Shown: positions 1 to 9,080, numbered from the stretch's first letter. The stretch is DNA of 64,000 nt from Haloglomus salinum (GCF_024298825.1 NZ_CP101153.1:2294001-2358000); one strand, 5' to 3'. The notes: generated by a model from the letters alone, not told the origin. A program made the numbers and translations.

Positions 1-320
1 ACGGGATGCGCCTGCTACGTATCGCGCTGGTCTTCGTCCTCGCGCCGCTCCTGTTCGTCCCGTTCTACACGTTCGGTGGCCCGGCGTTCGCCACCACTAC
101 CGGCCAGTTGGACTCGCTCTCGGCACTGGCGACCCCCGCCGGGCAGGAGGTGCTGCTCGGCAATATCCACCTCAGCTACATCTCCTACACCACCATCGGC
201 TACGGGAACGAGGCACCGACCGCCATCGCCGGCCGGCTGATGGCCAGCAGCGAAGCCTTCCTCAGCACCGTGCTCGCCGCGCTGGTCGTCTACGCACTGG
301 TCAAGCGCTCGGAACTGTAG
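1..320 (+). CDS. C-terminal fragment of a potassium-channel-type membrane protein
   Basis: The reading frame is open at the window edge, so this is the 3' end of a longer gene; the first internal ATG is at 6. The visible part has a hydrophobic helix, then a pore loop with the TTIGYGN selectivity-filter signature of K+ channels, then a second helix ending in a short basic tail. This is the two-helix ion-channel domain. Its last 25 residues resemble the end of the channel protein at 26251-26871 (both have an ASSE-F motif before the last helix), so the missing N-terminus may be a pentapeptide-repeat region, which is inference. It ends 296 bp before the next gene. Confidence 0.7.
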   Translation, partial: GMRLLRIALVFVLAPLLFVPFYTFGGPAFATTTGQLDSLSALATPAGQEVLLGNIHLSYISYTTIGYGNEAPTAIAGRLMASSEAFLSTVLAALVVYALVKRSEL

Positions 321-616
321 CGGCTCTAGCGGCTCGGGAGCGATGATGTCGAGGCCTCTCTCGCTGACATCTACCAGCCATCCAGCGCGCCGGTGACTCC
401 CTCGTCCACTGCCGGGGCCCGGGGACGGGCCTCAGCTGCCCGAGCTGGGAGGCCGACCGGTCCCCGGCACGCGGCCAGCGTCGTCGCGGCGCTGCGAGGA
501 CGTGGTCCCGGTGTCCGGGCCCGCTCCGCGGCCCCCGTTCGCGAACCCGGTTCGATTTCGTGTTCGATGTTCCCCGAGTCGGAAGGACTTTCCCGCTCGC
601 ACGCCCGGTTCCGGAC

Positions 617-793
617 ATGAGCGAGTATACGGTCAGCGGGCGCTTCCAGGCCCGCGACGGCTGGCAGGAGTTCGAGACGAACGTGGAGGCCCCCAACGAG
701 GACGTCGCCCGCGAGCGGACGTACGCCAACGTCGGCTCCCGACACGGCAAGAAGCGTACGCAGGTCGAGCTCGAGGAGGTGCGTGCGGCATGA
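617..793 (+). CDS. rpl18a: 50S ribosomal protein L18Ae (LX)
   Basis: A 58-residue protein starting MSEYTVSGRFQARDG, the size and opening typical of the single-domain archaeal LX protein (L18Ae/L20e) of the large ribosomal subunit. The start at 617 is preferred over an in-frame ATG at 560 because family members begin with this strand. Its stop overlaps the pfdA start by four bases (ATGA). The order LX, prefoldin alpha, FtsY recurs in archaea, so the three are probably one transcript linking ribosome assembly, folding and targeting. Confidence 0.92.
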   Translation: MSEYTVSGRFQARDGWQEFETNVEAPNEDVARERTYANVGSRHGKKRTQVELEEVRAA

Positions 794-1266
794 GTCTCGG
801 TGGCGGCGGTGGCGGCGGCATGGACCAGCTGCAGCAGCAACTCCAGGCGCTCGAGCAGGAGAAGGAGGCCGTTCAGGAGGAAATCGAGGGCGTGCAGGCC
901 GACAAGACCGACATCGACGAGGCCATCGACGCGCTGGAGGAGCTTGAGACGAACGACACCGTGAAGGTGCCGCTCGGCGGCGACGCGTACGTCAGCGCCG
1001 AGCTCGGGAGCATCGAGGAGATCGTCGTCTCCATCGGCGGCGGCTTCGCCGCCGAGCGCGACCAGGAGGGCGCCATCGCCACGCTCGAGAGCAAGAAGGA
1101 CGTGCTCGACGAGCGAATCGCCGAGCTGGAGGCCGAGATCGACGAGATCGAGGAGCAGACCGAGCAGGTCGAGCAGAAGGCTCAGCAGGCCCAGCAGCAG
1201 CAGATGCAGCAGATGATGCAGCAGCAACAGCAGATGGAGGGCGGCGAGGGCGACGAGGACGAGTGA
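790..1266 (+). CDS. pfdA: Prefoldin alpha subunit
   Basis: A 158-residue subunit of the hexameric chaperone that holds unfolded proteins for the thermosome. Two long coiled-coil helices (about 10-55 and 95-145) flank a beta-hairpin region around VKVPLGGDAYVSAELG, the standard prefoldin alpha plan. A glycine run near the start and a glutamine/methionine-rich tail (QQQMQQMMQQQQQ) are typical of halophile versions. The start overlaps the rpl18a stop and ftsY follows after 4 bp, so the three genes are very likely co-translated. Confidence 0.93.
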   Translation: MSLGGGGGGGMDQLQQQLQALEQEKEAVQEEIEGVQADKTDIDEAIDALEELETNDTVKVPLGGDAYVSAELGSIEEIVVSIGGGFAAERDQEGAIATLESKKDVLDERIAELEAEIDEIEEQTEQVEQKAQQAQQQQMQQMMQQQQQMEGGEGDEDE

Positions 1267-1270
1267 CGCG

Positions 1271-2578
1271 ATGTTCGACGGACTGAAGGAGAAACTCGGG
1301 AAGTTCCGCGACGACGCTACCGAGGAGGCCGTCGAGGTCGAGGAGCCCGACGAGGAATCGGAAGCGGCGGCCGAGTCGGACGCCGCCGAGCCCGACGACC
1401 CTCCCGAGTCCGCTGACGCGGCGGCCGACGCCGCTCCCGGGTCCGCAGAAGCGGAAGCCGACGCCGAGCCGGAGGCCGGCACGGTCCCCGACGACGCCGC
1501 TACGGACGAGAGCGGGGGCGAAGGTGCGGAACCCTCCGCCGACGCGGTCGCCGAGGCCGCCGAGGCCGCGCCGGACGACGAGTCTGAGTCCGAATCCGAG
1601 TCCGGCCCCGAGCGCGACAGCGATGTCCCCGACGCGCTCTCGCGCCGGACGGAGGAGGTGACCGCCGGCTCCGCCGAGGAGACCGGCGGTGAGAGCCTCT
1701 TCGGCTCGGTCAAGCGCGCCGCGACCGGGAAGGCGCTCATCAAGCGCGAGGAGCTGCAGAAGCCCCTCGAGGAGCTGGAGATGGCGCTCATCCAGGGCGA
1801 CGTGGAGATGAGCGTCGCGCAGGCCATCACCGACCGCATCGAGGAGCAGCTGGTCGGCCAGACCCGGGCGCAGGTCCAGACCGGCGAGATCGTCGTCCAG
1901 CGCGCCATCGGTGACGCGCTCAAGGATGTCATCAGCGTCGGCCAGTTCGACTTCGACCAGCGCATCCAGGAGGCCGACAAGCCCGTCACCATCATCTTCA
2001 CCGGCGTCAACGGCGTCGGGAAGACCACCACCATCGCCAAGCTCGCGCGGCGCTTCCAGAACCAGGGGCTCACCCCCGTTATCGCCAACGGTGACACCTA
2101 CCGCGCCGGCGCCAACGAGCAGATCGAGGAGCACGCCGAGGCGCTCGACGCGAAGATTATCACGCACCAGCAGGGCGGTGACCCGGCGGCCGTCATCTAC
2201 GACGCCGTCGAGTACGCCGAGGCCAACGACGCCGACGTGGTGCTGGGCGACACCGCCGGTCGCCTGCACACCTCGAACGACCTGATGGCCCAGCTGGAGA
2301 AGATCGACCGCGTCGTCGACCCGGACATGACCATCTTCGTCGACGAGGCGGTCGCCGGACAGGACGCCACCCAGCGTGCGAAGCAGTTCAACGACGCCGC
2401 CGAGATCGACGGCGTCGTGCTGACGAAGGCCGACGCCGACTCGCAGGGCGGCGCCGCCGTGTCGATTGCCCACGTCACGGGCAAGCCCATCCTCTTCCTC
2501 GGGGTCGGGCAGGGGTACGAGGACCTCGAACGGTTCGACCCGGATGTCATCGTCGACCGCATCGTCGGCGAGGAGTGA
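1271..2578 (+). CDS. ftsY: Signal recognition particle receptor FtsY
   Basis: A 435-residue SRP-receptor GTPase that docks ribosome-SRP complexes at the membrane. Residues 1-140 are extremely acidic and low-complexity (Glu/Asp/Ala/Ser), as in haloarchaeal FtsY. The N domain covers about 145-230. The GTPase motifs are GVNGVGKT (245-252), DTYRAGA (275-281), DTAGR (327-331), TKAD (385-388) and GVGQGYEDL (411-419). It is the last gene of the LX-pfdA-ftsY group. No transmembrane segment is seen, so membrane contact is probably through the N-terminal region. Confidence 0.96.
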   Translation: MFDGLKEKLGKFRDDATEEAVEVEEPDEESEAAAESDAAEPDDPPESADAAADAAPGSAEAEADAEPEAGTVPDDAATDESGGEGAEPSADAVAEAAEAAPDDESESESESGPERDSDVPDALSRRTEEVTAGSAEETGGESLFGSVKRAATGKALIKREELQKPLEELEMALIQGDVEMSVAQAITDRIEEQLVGQTRAQVQTGEIVVQRAIGDALKDVISVGQFDFDQRIQEADKPVTIIFTGVNGVGKTTTIAKLARRFQNQGLTPVIANGDTYRAGANEQIEEHAEALDAKIITHQQGGDPAAVIYDAVEYAEANDADVVLGDTAGRLHTSNDLMAQLEKIDRVVDPDMTIFVDEAVAGQDATQRAKQFNDAAEIDGVVLTKADADSQGGAAVSIAHVTGKPILFLGVGQGYEDLERFDPDVIVDRIVGEE

Positions 2579-2628
2579 CTGGCCCGCGCGCTGCACTTTT
2601 GTCGATGCCGGGCCAACGCCCGCGTCGA

Positions 2629-3015
2629 ATGCCCGCAACGAACTCCAGCCGGATTCGCGAGTGGGTCACGGCCCAGCAGACCGTTGCGACGCTCGCCGCC
2701 ATCCTCGTCGCACTCCCAGCGGCGTACGCGTTCGAGACGGCGTTCGCCGGGTCGTCCGGGAGCTTCCTCATTCTGATGACGCTGGGTGTCGGGGTTCCGA
2801 TGGCCTACGACGAGTACTGGTCCAGTTACGACCGGATGCGGACGGCGGTGGGGTGGGTCCTCGTCGCCTGCGCGGTGGCTGCGGGGGCGTTCGTCGGCTG
2901 CTACCTCGTCGGGACGGGCCTCCTGTCACTCGACCCGTTCCTCGCCGGTGTCGGGGCCTTCCTCGTCACCGACCTCGGAGGACTCGCGCTGCTCCGGGCC
3001 CGGCAGCGCGAGTGA
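2629..3015 (+). CDS. Small membrane protein, unknown function
   Basis: A 128-residue protein with four predicted membrane helices, starting near residues 15, 43, 68 and 93, and an Arg-rich C-terminus. The start at 2629 is chosen because a TATA-like CTTTTG lies about 29 nt upstream, giving a leaderless message; ATGs at 2575 and 2605 would be too close to it. No catalytic motif is visible. It lies 50 bp after ftsY on the same strand, but the separate promoter suggests its own transcript. Confidence 0.7.
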   Translation: MPATNSSRIREWVTAQQTVATLAAILVALPAAYAFETAFAGSSGSFLILMTLGVGVPMAYDEYWSSYDRMRTAVGWVLVACAVAAGAFVGCYLVGTGLLSLDPFLAGVGAFLVTDLGGLALLRARQRE

Positions 3016-3047
3016 CTCCCCGCCCTTGGGTGTTCCGGCGTGTCGTC

Positions 3048-4052
3048 TCACAACCCGTGTTCCTCGCGCACCTCGTCCAGCCGCTCGCGTGCCCGGTCGC
3101 TGACCGCCTCGTCGGTCTCGACGGGGTCCCGGCCGTGCATCGTCTCGTGGACCATCGCGATGGAATCCGCGAGCGCATCGAGGCTGTAGCCGCCCTCGAG
3201 GACGAACGCGAGCGCGGCATCGAGGTCGTCACAGAGGTCGTCCAGCCGGCGGGTCATCGCGCCGTACCCCTCGGTCGAGACCCGCATCCGGGAGATGGGG
3301 TCGTGCTCGTGGGCGTCGAAGCCCGCGCTGACGATGAGGAGGTCCGGGTCGTACCGCTCCAGGGCAGGCCGAAGCGCCTCGTCGATGGCCGCGAGGTACT
3401 CGGCGTCGCCACAGCCACCCCGGTAGGGGACGTTCAGGATGGAACCTTCGCCCTCGTCGCGACCGGGTTCGTCGACGTGGCCGGTGCCGGGGAAGAGGCC
3501 GCGCTCGTGGATGGACGCGTAGAACACGTCGCCGCGCTCGTAGAACATCTTCTGGGTGCCGTTGCCGTGGTGGACGTCCCAGTCGAAGACAGCGACGCGG
3601 TCGACGTCGTCGCGCTGGAGGGCGTCGGTGGCCGCGACGCCGGCGTTGCCGAGGAAGCAGAAGCCCATCGCGTCGTCCGGTTCGGCGTGGTGGCCGGGCG
3701 GCCGGCCGATGGCGAAGGGGGTGTCGTGGCCCTGGTGGCCGTCGAGCGCCGCGTTGGCCGCCCACACCGAGAGCCCGGCGCTGGCACGAGCGGCCTCCCA
3801 GGTGGCGCCCACCGCCACGGTGTCGGCGTCCCAGGTACCGCCGCCGTCCGCGCAGAACTGCTCGACCTCGTCCAGATACGAGGGGTCGTGGACGCGTTCG
3901 AGCGCCTCGCGGGTCGCCAGCGAGCCCTCCTCGTACTCGACGCCGTGGAGACGCGAGAGGCGCCGGCGGATGGCCCGGAGCCGGTCCGAGGACTCCGGGT
4001 GCCGGGCGCCGGTCTCGTGTCGCAGACAGGCGTCGCGGTAGCCGAATCGCAT
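3048..4052 (-). CDS. Histone deacetylase family protein
   Basis: A 334-residue zinc hydrolase of the HDAC/acetoin-utilisation/acetylpolyamine amidohydrolase superfamily. Visible active-site elements are RPPGHH (117-122, catalytic His pair), DWDVHHGNG (157-165, zinc ligands D159 and H161), SAGFDAHEHDP with D246, and EGGYS with Tyr289. The start at 4052 is set by homology; the frame runs on upstream but is non-coding opposite the histone gene. Its ATG overlaps the histone stop (ATGA), so the two are translationally coupled. This context favours protein deacylation, possibly of chromatin or transcription proteins, over acetoin metabolism, but the substrate is not shown. Confidence 0.88.
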   Translation of the reverse strand: MRFGYRDACLRHETGARHPESSDRLRAIRRRLSRLHGVEYEEGSLATREALERVHDPSYLDEVEQFCADGGGTWDADTVAVGATWEAARASAGLSVWAANAALDGHQGHDTPFAIGRPPGHHAEPDDAMGFCFLGNAGVAATDALQRDDVDRVAVFDWDVHHGNGTQKMFYERGDVFYASIHERGLFPGTGHVDEPGRDEGEGSILNVPYRGGCGDAEYLAAIDEALRPALERYDPDLLIVSAGFDAHEHDPISRMRVSTEGYGAMTRRLDDLCDDLDAALAFVLEGGYSLDALADSIAMVHETMHGRDPVETDEAVSDRARERLDEVREEHGL

Positions 4053-4507
4053 CAGAAGTACTCTGCGAGTCTGAAGTAGACCGCCACATCCTCCTCCTTG
4101 ATGGTGCGGCGGTCGGCGTGTCGCGCGAGCACGGCCGCAGCGGCCGCCACGCGGTCGGCGTACCGTTCGAGGATGGTCGCCAGCGCGACCCGGGCGTCCA
4201 TCGCGACCCGATAGGAGTCGTCGATGTCGAGCCGGGCGATGCGGTCGACCGGCGCGATGGGCAGTTCCAGCCCCTCCGGGTCGCTGTTCGCGGGCACGTC
4301 CCCCTCGGCGAGGTCGGCGAAGTCCTCGGCCATCAGGGTCTTGCGACCGTCCTCGGTGGCGCGTTCGGCGGCCTCGACCGCCAGTGCGGCCCCACGGGAC
4401 TGGATACGGCGCGCGAGCTCCTCGGCCGCCTCTGCGCTCACGCGGAGGTCGCCCGCGCTCCGCCGGATGACGGTATCGACGGGGGCGAACGGTAGCTCGA
4501 CACTCAT
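4052..4507 (-). CDS. hstA: Archaeal histone with two fused histone folds
   Basis: A 151-residue chromatin protein made of two histone folds in one chain (about 5-66 and 82-147), each opening with a similar motif (LPFAPVDTVIRR, LPIAPVDRIARL) and closing with LMAEDF or IKEEDV. The doublet form is the one known from haloarchaea; most other archaeal histones are single folds of about 67 residues. The start at 4507 gives MSVELPFAP; an upstream ATG at 4537 adds only a basic stretch inside the likely promoter. The stop overlaps the deacetylase-family gene by four bases, so both are probably one message. Confidence 0.93.
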   Translation of the reverse strand: MSVELPFAPVDTVIRRSAGDLRVSAEAAEELARRIQSRGAALAVEAAERATEDGRKTLMAEDFADLAEGDVPANSDPEGLELPIAPVDRIARLDIDDSYRVAMDARVALATILERYADRVAAAAAVLARHADRRTIKEEDVAVYFRLAEYF

Positions 4508-4644
4508 ACCGCGTATCCGGTCCGTTCGACACTTCAACCCGTCGGTCGTGGGGTGTTCACAGGCCGCCCCCGTGACGACGGCGCTCCTCCCGGTTCCGGC
4601 CGGATGCCGGGACTGTTATCGGCACCCCCTGCGTCGGTGCCACC

Positions 4645-5031
4645 GTGCTTCCCGTACTCCAGTCCGAACTCCCGTTCGCGCTGGTCGCCGGCGGTGGCGT
4701 CCTCGTGCTCGTTCTGCTGTTGCTCGGCCGCGCCATGCTGGGTGGCGGCGACGGCAAGTACGACGACCCCGAGGCCCAGGCCGCCCACGAGGCGGCCCAG
4801 CGCCGTGACGAGAGCGAGGCCGCACCCGTCGGCTCCGAGCAGACGGCGGTCGTCACCGAGACGAACGACACCGGCCACGGCCGCGAGGCCGTCGTCAAGG
4901 TGAACGGGCTGGTCGTGTTCGTCGACCAGAACGTCCCCGACACGGTCGAGACCGGCGACACCATCCGACTCAAGGTCACCTCCCACAGCGAGAACGCGGC
5001 GCACGCGATGTTCGTCACGAAGGTGGAGTGA
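4645..5031 (+). CDS. Membrane-anchored TRAM-domain-like protein
   Basis: A 128-residue protein with one N-terminal membrane helix (about 10-30), an acidic linker, then a C-terminal beta-barrel-like segment (about 75-128) containing GLVVFVDQNVPDTVETGDTI and FVTKVE. That pattern resembles a TRAM domain, a small nucleic-acid-binding fold. The start is GTG at 4645, chosen because TGTTATCGG about 28 nt upstream forms a TATA box. Whether it binds RNA is unknown. It is a single-gene unit between the histone promoter and the aldehyde dehydrogenase. Confidence 0.7.
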   Translation: MLPVLQSELPFALVAGGGVLVLVLLLLGRAMLGGGDGKYDDPEAQAAHEAAQRRDESEAAPVGSEQTAVVTETNDTGHGREAVVKVNGLVVFVDQNVPDTVETGDTIRLKVTSHSENAAHAMFVTKVE

Positions 5032-5060
5032 GCGCCGCCGCTGTCGCGATGGGGTAACTG

Positions 5061-5076
5061 GATATATTTACTTTTA
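5061..5076 (+). promoter_or_regulatory. TATA-box region of the aldehyde dehydrogenase gene
   Basis: The AT-rich run gatatatttactttta stands out in GC-rich DNA and lies 50-65 nt before the start at 5126. It can serve as a TATA box with a leader of roughly 30 nt. No clear operator repeat is seen next to it. Confidence 0.6.
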
Positions 5077-5125
5077 TTGTGAAAATCCGGAATGAGTAAC
5101 CGGTAGTAGAAACAACACCCACTCG

Positions 5126-6673
5126 ATGCAGCGCGAGAACTTCCGCGGGAGCGCCGACGGCGTGAGCGAGTCGGTCCTCGAGACGCACCGGTCGACCGCC
5201 GAGGAGTTACTGGACGACGAGTACGGCCTGCTGATCGGCGGCGAGTGGGTCGAGGGCAGCGCGGAACCGGAGGCGGCTGTCGACGCTGTGACCGGCGAGG
5301 AACTGGCGACGTACCAGCGCGGGACGAGCGACGACGTGGACCGCGCGGTCGCGGCCGCCCAGGATGCGTTCGAGGGCGCGTGGGGGGACATGGACGGGCG
5401 CCAGCGCGCCGAGAAGCTCGAGGAGCTCGCCGACCGCATCGAGGAGCGGAAGGCCGACCTCGCGAAGATCGACCCGCTGGAGATGGGCAAGCCCAACCAG
5501 CTGTCGCTGTTCGCCGACTTCACCATCCTGCTGCGCCAGCTCCGACACTTCGCCTCGCTCGCCCGGACCGAGGACGCTGGCCGGAGTCCGAACACGAGCG
5601 GCGACAAGCTCGGCTACACGCAGCGCGAGCCGTACGGCGTCGTCGGGCAGATCAGCGCGTGGAACTTCCCCGCGATGTTCGTCGCGTGGAAGACCGCCCC
5701 CGCGCTCGCCGCGGGCAACACGGTCGTGTTCAAACCGTCTCCCCGCGCGGTGCTGTCGACGCTGGAACTCGCCGACCTCATGGACGACGTGCTGCCCGAG
5801 GGAACCGTCAACGTCGTCCCCGGCGACGGGCCGGAGGTCGGCGCCGCCATCAGCGAACACGACGACGTGCGGAAGGTGTCGCTGACCGGGTCCGAGCGCG
5901 CCGGCCGCGCCGTGATGCAGGGCGCTGCTGCGAACATGAAGGCCGTCTCCCTCGAGCTGGGTGGCAAGAGTCCCAATATCGTCTGCGCGGACGCCGACAT
6001 CGAGGACGCGACGGAGGGGGCGATGGTGGCGAGCTTCTTCAACGCCGGCCAGCAGTGCACGGAGGGCGCCCGCCTCTTCCTCCACGAGGCCATCGCCGAC
6101 GAGTTCCTGGAGACGTTCACGGAGAAGATGGAGCGGCTCGAACTGGGCGACCCGCTGGCGCCGAACACCACCGTCGGGCCGCTGGTCGACCACGAGCACC
6201 TCGAGACGGTGCAGGGCTACGTCGACACGGCCGTGGCCCAGGGAGCGGAGGTGCTCGCCGGCGGTGACGCGCCCGACATCGAGGGCTGTGGGGACGCCCC
6301 CTTCTTCGAGCCGACTGTGCTGACGAACGTCGACCACGACCACACGGTCGCCTGCGAGGAGGTGTTCGGGCCCGTCATCACGGTCCACGAGTGGAGCGAC
6401 CGCGACGAGATGGTCGCGCAGGCCAACGACACGGAGTACGGTCTCGCGAGCGCGGTGTGGACGACGGACCTCGAGACTGCCCACACGGTCGCCGACGACC
6501 TCGAAGCGGGCACCGTGTGGGTCAACTGCTACAACGAGATGGGCGAGGCGATGCCCCACGGCGGCTACAAGCGCTCGGGCATCGGCCGCGAACTCGACGA
6601 GGAGGCGTTCGAGGACTACCGTCGGACCAAATCGGTACTGGTGAACTTCGGCAAGCCTGCACGACTGGGATAG
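5126..6673 (+). CDS. NAD(P)-dependent aldehyde dehydrogenase
   Basis: A 515-residue member of the ALDH superfamily, which oxidises aldehydes to carboxylic acids. Landmarks are Asn180 in SAWNFP (oxyanion hole), LTGSERAG (Rossmann site), Glu277 in SLELGG (general base), the nucleophile Cys311 in GQQCTEGARLF, and EEVFGPV near the C-terminus. Length is normal. The substrate cannot be read from sequence; aliphatic or betaine-type aldehydes are possible. It stands alone with its own TATA region, and its neighbours do not suggest a pathway. Confidence 0.9.
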   Translation: MQRENFRGSADGVSESVLETHRSTAEELLDDEYGLLIGGEWVEGSAEPEAAVDAVTGEELATYQRGTSDDVDRAVAAAQDAFEGAWGDMDGRQRAEKLEELADRIEERKADLAKIDPLEMGKPNQLSLFADFTILLRQLRHFASLARTEDAGRSPNTSGDKLGYTQREPYGVVGQISAWNFPAMFVAWKTAPALAAGNTVVFKPSPRAVLSTLELADLMDDVLPEGTVNVVPGDGPEVGAAISEHDDVRKVSLTGSERAGRAVMQGAAANMKAVSLELGGKSPNIVCADADIEDATEGAMVASFFNAGQQCTEGARLFLHEAIADEFLETFTEKMERLELGDPLAPNTTVGPLVDHEHLETVQGYVDTAVAQGAEVLAGGDAPDIEGCGDAPFFEPTVLTNVDHDHTVACEEVFGPVITVHEWSDRDEMVAQANDTEYGLASAVWTTDLETAHTVADDLEAGTVWVNCYNEMGEAMPHGGYKRSGIGRELDEEAFEDYRRTKSVLVNFGKPARLG

Positions 6674-6743
6674 CGACGACCGCTGACCACACGGCCCTCC
6701 ACCGGTACGCGCCCTCGCGGGACCAGCTGTCGCCCCCCGGGCT

Positions 6744-7727
6744 TCAGGCCTCGTCTCCCCCCGTGAACCGGAGCCAGTAGTCGAAGTACGTCCCGTCGTA
6801 CAGCACCATCCGACGACCGTCGTCTGCCACGCCGGCGTCCTTCTCGATGTTCCCGTCGAGGTAGGCCCGCCGGTGGAGCGCCCGCAGGACCTCCCGGTAG
6901 CCGTCCGAGTAGGGGTGGCTCTCGCTGTACCCGCCGTTCTCGGCCTCGCGGAGCACGTCGCGTGCCGCCTGCGAGATGTCGGCACGCGAGAACCGCGCGT
7001 CGACGAACTGTGCGCGGATGACGGCCTCCAGTTGCTCGGGCGAGTCGGCGACCGGCTCCGCGGTCGCACGGTAGACCGGCTCGTGGAAGGTCTCGCGCGT
7101 CACCCCGACGGCGTACACCGTCTCGCGGTGGGTGACGTGGTCCGGGCCGTCCGCCCCGAGCAGGTCGCTGGTCTCGACGGCCGTCTCGTCGCGGTAGACG
7201 TAGCCGCCGCGCTGGACCAGTCCCCAGGGGGCTCCGCCCACGTTCCCCCGGGCGCGAGCCGCCTTGTAGGCGATGCGAACCGCACGCCGGTCGCCGTCCG
7301 GAAGCGATTCCATGGGAACCCCGTCAGGCGTGTCCTCCGAACCGGCATCCCCGGCCGCCGAGAGGCGAAGGACCGGATGGGTGACCGTCTCCTCGTCGAC
7401 GACGACCGCGCCGAGGCGGTAGTAGGTTCCCTCGTGCTCGACGTACTCCGGGTCGTCCGCGGTGGAGTAGAACGGCCGGCGGTACTGGCTGGTGTAGGCC
7501 TCGCCGTTCACGGCCGCCGCGAAGGCGTCCTCGTCGTCGGGCGACCGGGTCTCCGAGAGGTCGACGACGAACGACTCGCGGAGCGGTCCGTCCTCGCGGG
7601 AGAGCGAGAGCTCCAGCTCGCGTTCGGTCTCCCCACTGCGGAGGGAGTCGGTGCAGCCGGCCACGACGGCGGTCCCCGCAGCGAGCGTCGCGGACAGGAA
7701 CTGGCGCCGGGAGGGTGTCGCGTCCAT
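6744..7727 (-). CDS. Tat-exported lipoprotein, unknown function
   Basis: A 327-residue exported protein. The N-terminus has a twin-arginine motif (SRRQFLS) followed by a hydrophobic segment and a lipobox ending at Cys25 (AVVAGC), so it should be exported folded and lipid-anchored outside the cell. The mature part is acidic, with regularly placed YRLG, YVYRDETAVE and LYDGTYFDYWLRF segments but no enzyme motif I recognise. The start at 7727 is fixed by the signal peptide; the frame is open upstream but antisense to ribE. Convergent with the aldehyde dehydrogenase. Confidence 0.75.
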   Translation of the reverse strand: MDATPSRRQFLSATLAAGTAVVAGCTDSLRSGETERELELSLSREDGPLRESFVVDLSETRSPDDEDAFAAAVNGEAYTSQYRRPFYSTADDPEYVEHEGTYYRLGAVVVDEETVTHPVLRLSAAGDAGSEDTPDGVPMESLPDGDRRAVRIAYKAARARGNVGGAPWGLVQRGGYVYRDETAVETSDLLGADGPDHVTHRETVYAVGVTRETFHEPVYRATAEPVADSPEQLEAVIRAQFVDARFSRADISQAARDVLREAENGGYSESHPYSDGYREVLRALHRRAYLDGNIEKDAGVADDGRRMVLYDGTYFDYWLRFTGGDEA

Positions 7728-7883
7728 GCCTCGACTCGTCACTCCGGCACAAAGGACGTTCCCGTGACTCAAACAGCAGCTTGGGTGACGCGCGGTGACA
7801 CACATCAGCGGTCGGCCGCTGGCGACCGGATGGAGGCCTCCCCGAGCCGGCACCCTTTCGGCCGCCTCGCTCCAAGCCCGGGT

Positions 7884-8507
7884 ATGTTCACCGGCATCGT
7901 CGCGGAGACCGGCGAGATTCTCGCCCGGGAGGAGACCAACGAGGGGCTTCGGATGCGCGTCGCGGCCTCGTTCGCGGACGAACTCGAACACGGCGAGTCC
8001 ATCGCCGTCTCCGGTGCCTGCCTCACCGTCGAGGCCCACGACGACGAGTCCTTCGAGCTGTTCTGCTCCGAGGAGACCATCGAGCGCACCTATCTCGGGT
8101 CGCTCGCGGTTGGCGATGTCGTCAACCTCGAACGGGCGCTGCCTGCCGACGGGCGCTTCGACGGCCACTTCGTCCAGGGGCACGTGGACGGGACAGGCCG
8201 GGTGACGGGTATCGAGCAGGTGGGGGAAGACTGGACGTTCTCGTTCTCGCTGCCGCGCCCGCTCGCGAAGTACGTCGTCGAGAAGGGGTCCATCGCGGTC
8301 GACGGTATCTCCCTGACGGTCGCGCGACTGGAGACGCCAGGAACGGGCTACGAGGACGGCGCCGAGGGCGAGTTCGACGTGGCCGTCATCCCCGCGACCT
8401 ACGACCTGACGAACCTCCGGGAGAAGTCAGTGGGTGACCCTGTCCACCTCGAGGTCGACGTGGTCGCGAAGTACGTCGAGTCGCTCACCGAGGGGTACGT
8501 AGAGTAG
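7884..8507 (+). CDS. ribE: Riboflavin synthase (alpha-type, lumazine-binding repeats)
   Basis: A 207-residue enzyme converting two 6,7-dimethyl-8-ribityllumazine molecules into riboflavin and a pyrimidine. It opens with the hallmark MFTGIVAETG and has two homologous lumazine-binding barrels (about 1-95 and 96-195); the second contains GHFVQGHVDGTG and KGSIAVDGISLT. Length is normal for the bacterial-type enzyme, which haloarchaea use in place of the methanogen RibC type. The start at 7884 matches the conserved first residues. Divergent from the lipoprotein gene. Confidence 0.95.
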   Translation: MFTGIVAETGEILAREETNEGLRMRVAASFADELEHGESIAVSGACLTVEAHDDESFELFCSEETIERTYLGSLAVGDVVNLERALPADGRFDGHFVQGHVDGTGRVTGIEQVGEDWTFSFSLPRPLAKYVVEKGSIAVDGISLTVARLETPGTGYEDGAEGEFDVAVIPATYDLTNLREKSVGDPVHLEVDVVAKYVESLTEGYVE

Positions 8508-8616
8508 GGTGGGTGTCTGGCGGCTATCGATGTACCCCGAGATGACGTCGCACGTGTACGGAGCTGTCGCAGGGAGATAGCAAACGCCGCTCCTCTGCCC
8601 GTCGGGGGTACCCCTC

Positions 8617-8826
8617 CTACACCGATTTCTCGCTGATGCCGATGGAGAGGACGCCGATGACGACGGTGATGACGCCGACGGTTCCGAGGACGATCTGGAG
8701 CGACTCGGACTGGACTCCGGCGAAGGTGACCAGGCCGAGGATGAGCACTCCCGCGAGGAAGAGTACCGCGCCGCCGCCGACCTTCTCTTTCTCACCCAGT
8801 GCGTTGAACCGTTCGGTCACGCTCAT
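8617..8826 (-). CDS. Two-helix membrane protein, conserved small haloarchaeal type
   Basis: A 69-residue protein with a polar start (MSVTERFNALGEKEKVGGG) and two membrane helices separated by a short polar turn, ending GISEKSV. The start at 8826 is supported by TATA-like TCAAATAGG about 27 nt upstream on this strand. No function can be assigned. It is convergent with ribE and transcribed alone. Confidence 0.7.
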   Translation of the reverse strand: MSVTERFNALGEKEKVGGGAVLFLAGVLILGLVTFAGVQSESLQIVLGTVGVITVVIGVLSIGISEKSV

Positions 8827-9080
8827 AGGGAACCGTTCGTGCCACCACCTATTTGACGCCCGCGTTTCGGACCGACGAGGACCGGGCGACCCCCCTCTTC
8901 TCACCCGACCCGACGGCCGATTCCCCGTATCAGTTCGCTCAGTGCTACCGTCTATCACTTCTGCACTTGTCGAGAGGTTCTGATGGCATCCGTTTGGATA
9001 TTGGTTTCTGAGGTTGTCATACTATGAGATATTCTCCGAAAAAGTTATGACTACTGGTCTATTCGGTCGAAGTGTAACCG

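Noticed and set aside
321-616. Possible structured RNA or tRNA before rpl18a
   Set aside because: GC-rich pairing is possible and ggttcgatt resembles a T-loop, but no acceptor or anticodon stem fits; no SRP or RNase P motif was seen.
301-2097. Long minus-strand frame of 598 codons
   Set aside because: Antisense to pfdA and ftsY; the product is a low-complexity Ser/Ala/Leu run without domains.
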